Shown here: positions 18,745 to 24,709 of the stretch, one piece after another
How positions within the stretch are numbered: position 1 is the stretch's first letter
Layout of the letters: each line of letters opens with the position of its first letter
Assembly: GCA_903923395.1 (NCBI GenBank)
Contig: CAIXXM010000067.1
Location: forward strand, 1 to 64,000
From: an uncultured Acidobacteriia bacterium
GTDB taxonomy: Bacteria > Acidobacteriota > Terriglobia > Bryobacterales > Bryobacteraceae
Length of the DNA: 64,000 nucleotides
Reading direction: 5' to 3'
Notes under the pieces: generated by a model
What the model saw: the letters and a program-made list of their open reading frames with translations, nothing else
Databases searched by the model: none
Told to the model about the DNA's origin: nothing
Made by a program: the position numbers and the translations under genes

Positions 18745-20253
18745 GTGAAAGGGCTCCTTCGCACTCGCAGCATTGATGCGCTGATCGCCGCTTCGGAACT
18801 TCCGGAGAACAGGCTGCGCAAGACGCTCGGGCCTTGGAGCCTCACCGCTTTTGGTGTGGGAGCCGTCATCGGCTCCGGCATCTTCATTCTCACTGGCACG
18901 GCCGCCGCCGGTCAGACGCTGCAGTTTAAGTCCATCCTCAACGCCACTGTTCTGGACCTGATGATGCACGGGGGCGATGCCCTCTCGCTCAAGGGCCGTC
19001 TTGGCGCGGGGCCCGGCATCTCGCTGTCGTTTCTGGTGACGGCATTCGTGTGTAGTTTTGCAGCTCTCTGCTACGCGGAACTCGCCTCGATGATTCCCAT
19101 CGCTGGCAGTGCCTACACCTATGCCTACGCCACGCTGGGTGAAATCTTCGCCTGGATTATCGGCTGGGATCTCATTCTCGAATACGCTGTCTCGAATATG
19201 GCCGTCGCAGTGGGTTTTTCAAACTATTTGAATGACCTGCTCGACGGCGTTTTCCATTACCATCTCCCGGCGGTCATCGCGAAATCACCGATAGGTCCCG
19301 GCGGGGTCTACAGCGGAAGTGTGTTCAATCTCATGGCGCTGCTGGTCTTGCTGGTGCTGACGTGGGTGCTCGTGCGCGGTGTGCGGGAGAGTGCGCAGAC
19401 CAACAACATCATGGTGGTCGTGAAAATTGCGGCGATCCTGATCTTTGTGATCGGCGCGGCGCACGCGGTGAAGGTGGAGAACTGGCACCCCTTCCTGCCC
19501 AATGGCACCAGCGGCATGTTGACCGGCGCGGCGATTGTCTTTTTTACCTATATCGGGTTTGATTCGGTGTCGACGGCTGCGGAAGAGTGTAAGAACCCGC
19601 AGCGGGATATGCCCTTCGGCATCATCGCCACGCTCATTGTTTGTGCTCTGCTCTATATTTCCGTCGCCCTGGTGCTCACTGGCATTGCCAATTGGAAGAC
19701 GTTGAACTCTGACGCTCCGGTGGCCGATGCGTTGAAGGCTCTCGGGATGAACGGCATCCGCGGCTGGGTCAATGTTGGGGCGCTGGTCGGGATGATCTCG
19801 TCACTGCTGGTCTTCCAGTACGGCCAGGCGCGCGTTTGGTTCGCAATGTCGCGCGATGGTCTGCTGCCCAAGTTCTTCGCGCGCATTCACCCCAAGTTCC
19901 AAACGCCGCATGTCAGCACCTGGATTGCGGGCTTGTTCGTCGGTATTCCCGCTGGCATCTGGGATATCGACACTTTCGCCGATCTGTCCAACATCGGCAC
20001 CCTATTCGCCTTCATCATTGTCTCCGCTGGCGTTCTGGTGCTCCGCAAGACGGACCCCCACCGCAAGCGCGGCTTCCGTGTACCGTGGTCACCAGTGCTG
20101 CCAATTCTGTCGATAGTTTTCTGTCTGACCCTGATGCTGGCCCTGCCCCTCGAAACCTGGCTGCGGTTCTTCGTGTGGCTGGCGATTGGTCTGGTGATCT
20201 TCTTCACCTTTGGCAGGAAGAACAGCACGCTGCGGACGGACGAAGCAGTCTAA
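18745..20253 (+). CDS. APC-superfamily amino-acid permease (YfnA/CAT type)
   Basis: The 502-residue protein has about 12-14 hydrophobic helices. It opens with RTRSIDALIAASELPENRLRKTLGPWSLTAFGVGAVIGSGIF, typical of the cationic amino acid transporter branch; GVGAVIGSGIF is the substrate-binding TM1 loop and FFTYIGFDSVSTAAEE is TM6. It is an inner-membrane importer of amino acids, substrate unknown. An insertion of about 30 residues follows TM1 (GQTLQFKSILNATVLDLMMHGG). The GTG start abuts the upstream TAG. The last 18 codons and the stop are part of a 63-bp sequence repeated at 21065-21127. Confidence 0.93.
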   Translation: MKGLLRTRSIDALIAASELPENRLRKTLGPWSLTAFGVGAVIGSGIFILTGTAAAGQTLQFKSILNATVLDLMMHGGDALSLKGRLGAGPGISLSFLVTAFVCSFAALCYAELASMIPIAGSAYTYAYATLGEIFAWIIGWDLILEYAVSNMAVAVGFSNYLNDLLDGVFHYHLPAVIAKSPIGPGGVYSGSVFNLMALLVLLVLTWVLVRGVRESAQTNNIMVVVKIAAILIFVIGAAHAVKVENWHPFLPNGTSGMLTGAAIVFFTYIGFDSVSTAAEECKNPQRDMPFGIIATLIVCALLYISVALVLTGIANWKTLNSDAPVADALKALGMNGIRGWVNVGALVGMISSLLVFQYGQARVWFAMSRDGLLPKFFARIHPKFQTPHVSTWIAGLFVGIPAGIWDIDTFADLSNIGTLFAFIIVSAGVLVLRKTDPHRKRGFRVPWSPVLPILSIVFCLTLMLALPLETWLRFFVWLAIGLVIFFTFGRKNSTLRTDEAV

Positions 20254-20256
20254 TCT
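20194..20256 (+). repeat. 63-bp direct repeat, left copy (permease 3' end)
   Basis: This copy covers the last permease codons (VIFFTFGRKNSTLRTDEAV), the TAA stop and 3 bases beyond. It matches 21065-21127 with a single difference (C at 20229 region versus T in the right copy, within GAA-c/t-AGC). Confidence 0.95.
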
Positions 20257-20270
20257 ACGCGATTGAGTGT

Positions 20271-20681
20271 ATGACTCACCACGATCCCAACAACGACCAA
20301 TTGGGAATCGTTACCGCCTTTTTTGAGCGAATCTCACTCAAAAGTGGTCTGCATGCATTTGTGGCCGTGCTGCTCATGGCACTACTGATGATGGGTTTTG
20401 GCTGTAGTCTTTGGATGTGGGGCCCAGGCACGGCGGCCACCGTTGCCTCGATTTTGGTTTATGCTGGGATTGGAATCGTTGTCGCTGTCCTGTCGGTTGG
20501 CATGTATTGGGCCGTCGCCAACCCGGATATGCTTCGTTCCGAGGAACATGTCAAGACTCAGAGGGACCAGTTACTACGGGCGCAAGGGTATGGTTCATTG
20601 AATATGACGTCGATGAAGATTAATGAAAACCCACTTCTGGCACCAGTGCAGCCATCGGGCGCAGAGAAGGGAGAAGAGTAG
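20271..20681 (+). CDS. unrecognised small membrane protein in the inserted cassette
   Basis: The 136-residue protein has a short polar N terminus (MTHHDPNNDQLG) and two hydrophobic helices. These are near residues 28-50 (HAFVAVLLMALLMMGFGCSLWMW) and 55-80 (TVASILVYAGIGIVVAVLSVGMYW), followed by a charged cytoplasmic-type tail of ~50 residues. I recognise no family. The start ATG at 20271 is the first after the left repeat; a longer frame running back into the permease is a shadow. Its TAG is followed without a gap by the ATG of the next gene, so the two are translated as a pair. Base composition is lower in GC than its neighbours, which supports transfer. Confidence 0.7.
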   Translation: MTHHDPNNDQLGIVTAFFERISLKSGLHAFVAVLLMALLMMGFGCSLWMWGPGTAATVASILVYAGIGIVVAVLSVGMYWAVANPDMLRSEEHVKTQRDQLLRAQGYGSLNMTSMKINENPLLAPVQPSGAEKGEE

Positions 20682-21068
20682 ATGTACGCCCACACAGGAT
20701 TTAAAGTTTATTCCCTCACATTCAATGCCTTACAACTTAACGGCGTTCATCTATCTCAGTTTTTAGATGGTCGGCCAGAGGTTCGGAATTGGATCACCAT
20801 CTTTCCGGGTCAATTCCTGATTGTGTCGAACCACAACGCGGGTATGCTAACCGAGGTGCTTCGCGGATTCTTCGCTAGTGAACTCATGCTTTTGGCGGAA
20901 ATTCTTCCAGGAAACGCAACTGGCTGGATGCCACAGGCTATTTGGGACTTCATAAACAACCCCGCGCCATCGGGCTATGATTTTTCCAGTCGGCCAAATG
21001 GTTTGGCGTCGGTCTTTAACATTAACAAGCCAATCCCCCCTGCCAACTTGCTTTCGCCGCTGAAGTGA
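20682..21068 (+). CDS. unrecognised soluble protein, partner of the cassette membrane protein
   Basis: The 128-residue protein begins MYAHTGFKVYSLTFNALQLN and has no signal peptide or membrane helix. It is rich in aromatics and Asn/Pro, with the C-terminal stretch SRPNGLASVFNINKPIPPAN. No family is recognised. The ATG lies directly on the stop of the upstream gene and has GGAG within GAGAAGGGAGAAGAG just before it, a good ribosome site. Its TGA stop overlaps the first bases of the right 63-bp repeat, so the repeat supplies the stop codon. Pairing of a membrane protein with a soluble protein in a tiny transferred unit could be toxin-antitoxin, immunity or anti-phage, but nothing in the sequence decides this. 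Confidence 0.68.
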   Translation: MYAHTGFKVYSLTFNALQLNGVHLSQFLDGRPEVRNWITIFPGQFLIVSNHNAGMLTEVLRGFFASELMLLAEILPGNATGWMPQAIWDFINNPAPSGYDFSSRPNGLASVFNINKPIPPANLLSPLK

Positions 21069-21127
21069 TCTTCTTCACCTTTGGCAGGAAGAATAGCACG
21101 CTGCGGACGGACGAAGCAGTCTAATCT
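21065..21127 (+). repeat. 63-bp direct repeat, right copy
   Basis: This is a 62/63 match to 20194-20256. It is not read as permease here; it provides the stop of the second cassette gene and lies 6 bp before the S41 peptidase start. Confidence 0.95.
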
Positions 21128-21133
21128 GGTGTC

Positions 21134-22621
21134 TTGCGCACACTCTGCATTTCCTTCTTCCTCGCATTCGCGGCCCCGGCCCAGACGATTCCCGCGGCTG
21201 ATCTGCAGCAGGATCTCGTCATCCTCCGTCAAGCCTACGAAACACTGCACCCCGGACTCTACCGCTACAACACCAAACCGGAGATGGATGCGAAGTTTGC
21301 CGCTCTCGGCAAGCAATTCCAGAAGGACCTGACTCTCCGCGAGGCATACCTTGCCCTCTCCGTCTTCGCTGCGCAGGTGAAGTGCGGCCATACCTACGCC
21401 AACTTCTTCAACCAGACCAAGGCGGTGAAGACAGCCGTCCTGCAGGGACAGAACCGGGTGCCTTTCTATTTCCGCTGGCTCTATCGGACGATGGTCGTCA
21501 CCCGCGATTTCACAGTGGACCGCCAGGTTCCCCGCGGCACCGAGATCCTGTCCATCAACGGGGTCAAGACGCCCCAAATCCTCGCCCGCTTGATGACGAT
21601 CGCCCGCGCCGACGGTTCCAATGATGCGAAACGGATCGCTTCGCTGGAAGTCTTTGGCGACAGCCTTTATGAAACCTTCGACGTGTACTTCCCGCTGTTC
21701 TTTCCGCAGAAGTCGATGCGTCTGGCGATGACAGTCCGGCTCCCGGGTGAGAATCAGCCACGGAACATCACGGTGGAGGCGCTCACGTATGAACAGCGGA
21801 TCGCCCCGATCCAGGCACGGGAATCAGCGCGCAAAGGGGGAAGTGACGCCCAGTTTTATTGGAAGAAACTGGCCGATGGTTCCGCGGTTCTGACCATGCC
21901 GACCTGGGCGCTCTATGACAGCAAGTGGGATTGGAAGGCCTGGCTGAATGCCCGATTGGACGAACTGGCAGACAGCAAGGCCCCAGCGCTGATCATTGAT
22001 CTGCGGGGCAACGAGGGCGGCAACGATATCGGTAATGAGATTTTGAAGCGTCTGGTGAAAGAAGATTTGAAACTCTCGCAGGATCGCCGTTTGGTCCGGT
22101 ATCGCGAGACTCCTGCTGCTCTGAATACCTACCTCGATACCTGGGATCCGAGTTTCAAAAAATGGGGAGATGCCGCAGTGGATCTGGAGAAGCCCTGGCC
22201 CACTGCTCCCGGGGCCGTTCCCTATTTCCTGTTGAAGCGTTATGACGATTCGCCCGGGGGCGATGTGATTCACCCGGAAGGCAATCCCTTTCCCGGGAAG
22301 GTCTTTGTCTTGATCGATGCCAACAACAGTTCTGCAACCTTCCAGTTCGAAAGAATCGTGCAGCGCTACAAGCTTGGAACCCTCGTTGGTCAGCCCACTG
22401 GCGGCAATCAGCGCGGCATCAACGGCGGCGCGTTCTTTTTCCTGCGCTTGCCGAAATCAGGCCTTGAGATAGACCTACCGCTGATCGGCAGCTTTCCCAC
22501 GGAACCGCAACCCGACGCGGGTCTGACACCGGATGTCGCCGTCGTTCCGACGGTGCAGGATGTGGTCGATGGCAATGATGTCGAAATGGCGAAAGTGGTC
22601 TATCTCCTCGGAAAGAGATAG
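21134..22621 (+). CDS. secreted S41-family (C-terminal processing-like) peptidase
   Basis: The 495-residue protein has a signal peptide (RTLCISFFLAFAAPAQ) and an N-terminal helical domain. A PDZ-like segment (PRGTEILSINGVKTPQIL) and the S41 core follow, with LIIDLRGNEGGND and the nucleophile region VLIDANNSSATFQF (Ser in NSSATF), then PTGGNQRGINGG and the substrate-strand QPDAGLTPDVAVVPT. Such proteins are periplasmic serine peptidases with a Ser/Lys-type dyad or related triad; the exact substrate is unknown. TTG at 21134 is the first possible start because an in-frame TAA lies at 21122. The ribosome site is weak. It was probably directly downstream of the permease before the 871-bp cassette arrived. 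Confidence 0.88.
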   Translation: MRTLCISFFLAFAAPAQTIPAADLQQDLVILRQAYETLHPGLYRYNTKPEMDAKFAALGKQFQKDLTLREAYLALSVFAAQVKCGHTYANFFNQTKAVKTAVLQGQNRVPFYFRWLYRTMVVTRDFTVDRQVPRGTEILSINGVKTPQILARLMTIARADGSNDAKRIASLEVFGDSLYETFDVYFPLFFPQKSMRLAMTVRLPGENQPRNITVEALTYEQRIAPIQARESARKGGSDAQFYWKKLADGSAVLTMPTWALYDSKWDWKAWLNARLDELADSKAPALIIDLRGNEGGNDIGNEILKRLVKEDLKLSQDRRLVRYRETPAALNTYLDTWDPSFKKWGDAAVDLEKPWPTAPGAVPYFLLKRYDDSPGGDVIHPEGNPFPGKVFVLIDANNSSATFQFERIVQRYKLGTLVGQPTGGNQRGINGGAFFFLRLPKSGLEIDLPLIGSFPTEPQPDAGLTPDVAVVPTVQDVVDGNDVEMAKVVYLLGKR

Positions 22622-22989
22622 CGGATGACGACCAGCAGGATTCCAATGACACCTGCAGTGGTGGCTCCGATGATGGTTTGTACTGTGGCTGGCTCTAGGT
22701 AAAAGCCCCACAAGCGGAACCCTTGCAGGCCTACAAGGCCGATGATCGTGATGAGCCAAATGGCGACTAGTGCGAAAATCCGGTCCGAGTACGTCTTGCG
22801 CTGATCGGTGTCTTGGCGGTAGCTCTCGATATGGGCCATTTGTTGCTCGCGTTCCAAGTCGAGATATTCGTCTTCGAAGCCAGAATCCGGCTGACCGCTG
22901 ATCGGCCCCAGCGATTTTCTCTTCGCAAGGGCGAGTTCTTTGAACCTCTGTCGATTGACCAGTGGCTCGTTAGCCTGCCCGTCAGGCAG
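22600..22989 (-). CDS. small two-helix membrane protein, candidate PanT-type toxin
   Basis: The frame encodes about 129 residues if it starts at CTG 22989. That codon lies 7 bases after a perfect AAGGAG and overlaps the stop of the Panacea gene. Alternative starts are TTG at 22857 (85 residues) and ATG at 22839. The N-terminal half is charged (RFKELALAKRKS, LEREQQMAHIESYRQDTDQR). Two helices follow, FALVAIWLITIIGLVGLQGF and TIIGATTAGVIGILLVVIRYLF, ending in RR. Known Panacea systems encode varied toxins beside the antitoxin, including small membrane proteins, so a toxin role is inferred from position and topology. It overlaps the 3' end of the S41 gene by 22 bp on the opposite strand. Confidence 0.6.
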   Translation of the reverse strand: MPDGQANEPLVNRQRFKELALAKRKSLGPISGQPDSGFEDEYLDLEREQQMAHIESYRQDTDQRKTYSDRIFALVAIWLITIIGLVGLQGFRLWGFYLEPATVQTIIGATTAGVIGILLVVIRYLFPRR

Positions 22990-23482
22990 CGAACCACTCC
23001 TTTAGGCGGTCCTGGGGGATATTAATGCCTTTCCTGCCAGGATTTTGTTCCACGGTAACTGACCATGGCGTTCCCGGCCTGTGGGTGAGGTTGGAAAGTT
23101 GGACGGCCGAAAGATCACCGAACGACTCCCAGACGGCATCCAGCAAGTCCCTGGTTTCTTGATTCTCCTGGGCATTCGGGTAGCTATCGATGGATGGAGT
23201 AATGAAGCGGTACTTCAACCCATCCTCGAAGTGAACCACACGGGCCTTCTCCTTGATCCCGCCGCTGCCGTATTTCTTGAACTCGTGATAGATCGACGGG
23301 ATCACGGGACCATACGTCCAGGCTTGGATTTCTTCATCGATCAACGGACGGTTCAGTGCGGCCAGGCAGAAGCCGTGAGCGTTGTACACCAGCTTCTGCA
23401 GCTTCATCGGATTCAGGGTTTCGCCATCCATGGCCGCCCTGTCGATGAGGTAGTTGGCTATGGCTCTTGCATCGTATGCCAT
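22982..23482 (-). CDS. Panacea-domain protein (SocA/DUF4065), PanA-like antitoxin
   Basis: The 166-residue protein opens MAYDARAIANYLIDRA and has the family hallmarks NPMKLQKLVYNAHGFCLA and IQAWTYGPVIPSIYHEFKKYG. It closes with QLSNLTHRPGTPW. SocA and phage GepA-like proteins share this domain. It is known as a promiscuous antitoxin domain that neutralises unrelated toxins encoded next to it, and SocA itself acts as a ClpXP adaptor. Length is standard. Its 3' end overlaps the start region of the small membrane gene by a few bases, so the two are coupled. A cotranscribed pair next to a mobile cassette fits a toxin-antitoxin locus. Confidence 0.88.
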   Translation of the reverse strand: MAYDARAIANYLIDRAAMDGETLNPMKLQKLVYNAHGFCLAALNRPLIDEEIQAWTYGPVIPSIYHEFKKYGSGGIKEKARVVHFEDGLKYRFITPSIDSYPNAQENQETRDLLDAVWESFGDLSAVQLSNLTHRPGTPWSVTVEQNPGRKGINIPQDRLKEWFAA

Positions 23483-23533
23483 GCCTTTATGCTCCCACGC
23501 AGTAAAGAGAAACGCAAAAGTTACACTTGCCCC

Positions 23534-23851
23534 TCACTCCTTCGGCATCGACTCTGCCGCCAGAATCTCCACCGCATTCCCCGCAGGGTCATCCACATAG
23601 CAGCTGCGTGTCCCATCCCGGTGCAGTTTCAACTCGCCGTACTTTTCTGCTTCCGGACTCACAAACCCGATATGCGCCGGGTGCTGGCTGGGAATCACCA
23701 GCGCCAGCCGGATGTTGGCGAAGCCCAGCAGTGCCCAGGTGTCGTCCTGATACTTGATCTCACACTGGAACGTGGCGCGGTACCAATCCACCGCGGTCTT
23801 AATGTCAGTGACGGGGATGGCGACGTGGTCAATCGAATCGAGGGGACTCAT
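23534..23851 (-). CDS. VOC-superfamily (glyoxalase-like) protein
   Basis: The 105-residue protein starts SPLDSIDHVAIPVTDIKTAVDWYRATF and ends SCYVDDPAGNAVEILA, the paired beta-alpha-beta-beta-beta pattern of the vicinal oxygen chelate fold. Possible metal ligands are His in DHVAI and Glu in VEILA. One such domain makes half of a dimer active site. Substrate unknown (lyase, dioxygenase or resistance-type members share the fold). It lies 23 bp downstream of the MBL-hydrolase gene on the same strand and may share its transcript. Confidence 0.85.
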   Translation of the reverse strand: MSPLDSIDHVAIPVTDIKTAVDWYRATFQCEIKYQDDTWALLGFANIRLALVIPSQHPAHIGFVSPEAEKYGELKLHRDGTRSCYVDDPAGNAVEILAAESMPKE

Positions 23852-23874
23852 ACCCCTATTCTGATGCAGTCCGG

Positions 23875-24702
23875 CTATAGATCGATGGAACAGCCTTCAT
23901 AAGCGGCAATCGTGTTTTCCCAAACCCTCGACGCATCCCAGGCGATGTTGTACATCGTGTCGTCGTCGTGCTCTGGATCGTGATGGAACAGAACGAGTTG
24001 CTTCGCCCCGGCATCCTTCGCCACGCGCGTCGCGTTTTCCCAAGTGCTGTGTCCCCAGCCGCGGTGCGTCTCATACTCCGCTGGTGTGTACTGGGAATCG
24101 CAAATCAAAATGTCCGCACCGGCAGCGTAATCCCGGAGGGTCGCATCCAGGTTTTCGTTGCCGTGTTCGTAGTCCGTGGCATAGACGATAACGGCACCGT
24201 CCGCCTCAATCCGATACCCGGCCGCACCTTGCGGATGATGTAGCGGAAACGCGTGGATCTTCAAATTGCCCACCGTCACCACTTCGTTCTCTTCAATCTC
24301 ATTGAAGTCACGCTTGGAAGAGACCTGGCTGAAGCTCACCGGGAAGTACGGTTGCGCCATCTGGCCTTCCAGCGTCTCAATCAACGGCAAGGCCTTCTTG
24401 GAGGAATGGAACGCCACGCGGTTCTTGGGTCCGTAAAGCGGGGCGAAGAAGGGAATGCCCTGAATGTGATCCCAATGGAAGTGGGTGAGGAAGATCTTGA
24501 CGTCGATGGGCGCGCCGGCAGCTTCCTGCAGCAGTTGCTGGCCGAGGTTCCGGATCCCGCTGCCCGCATCAAAGATGACCGATTCGCCGGTGGACGTCCG
24601 AACTTCCACGCAGGACGTGTTGCCGCCGCATTTCAAATTCGAAATGACCGGCGTGGGCGTCGACCCGCGAACTCCCCAGAATTTGAGTTGGGCTCTCGGC
24701 AT
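23875..24702 (-). CDS. MBL-fold metallohydrolase, possible cyclic-nucleotide phosphodiesterase
   Basis: The 275-residue protein has the metallo-beta-lactamase metal site THFHWDHIQGIPF (HxHxDH). It also has later ligands in FPLHHPQGAAGYRI, VYATDYEH and LFHHDPEHDDD. It begins LKFWGVRGSTPTP and has NTSCVEVRTSTGESVIFDAGSGIRNLG, a pattern shared with PhnP/RNase Z-like and class II cAMP phosphodiesterase-like hydrolases. No signal peptide, so cytoplasmic. It starts 8 bp after the caspase gene with AGGA 6 bases upstream of the ATG, so it is the last core gene of the cyclase-caspase operon. The hydrolysed bond is not known; a role in degrading the cyclase product is inference from context. Confidence 0.88.
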   Translation of the reverse strand: MPRAQLKFWGVRGSTPTPVISNLKCGGNTSCVEVRTSTGESVIFDAGSGIRNLGQQLLQEAAGAPIDVKIFLTHFHWDHIQGIPFFAPLYGPKNRVAFHSSKKALPLIETLEGQMAQPYFPVSFSQVSSKRDFNEIEENEVVTVGNLKIHAFPLHHPQGAAGYRIEADGAVIVYATDYEHGNENLDATLRDYAAGADILICDSQYTPAEYETHRGWGHSTWENATRVAKDAGAKQLVLFHHDPEHDDDTMYNIAWDASRVWENTIAAYEGCSIDL

Positions 24703-24709
24703 TCGCTTC

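Larger units (their letters stand above)
20257..21127. mobile_element. 871-bp inserted cassette bounded by 63-bp direct repeats
   Basis: The unit consists of two small genes plus the right copy of the permease 3' end. The left repeat keeps the permease intact, and the right repeat is followed 6 bp later by the TTG start of the S41 peptidase gene. Without the cassette, the peptidase would start a few bases after the permease stop. Repeats of a gene's 3' end flanking foreign DNA resemble attL/attR of site-specific integration. No integrase, transposase or terminal inverted repeat is present. The interior is visibly more AT-rich than neighbouring genes. Alternatives are a rearranged tandem duplication or homologous recombination with a related strain. 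Confidence 0.7.

Noticed and set aside
20257-21127. Insertion sequence
   Set aside because: No transposase, no terminal inverted repeats, and the flanking repeat is far longer (63 bp) than a target duplication.
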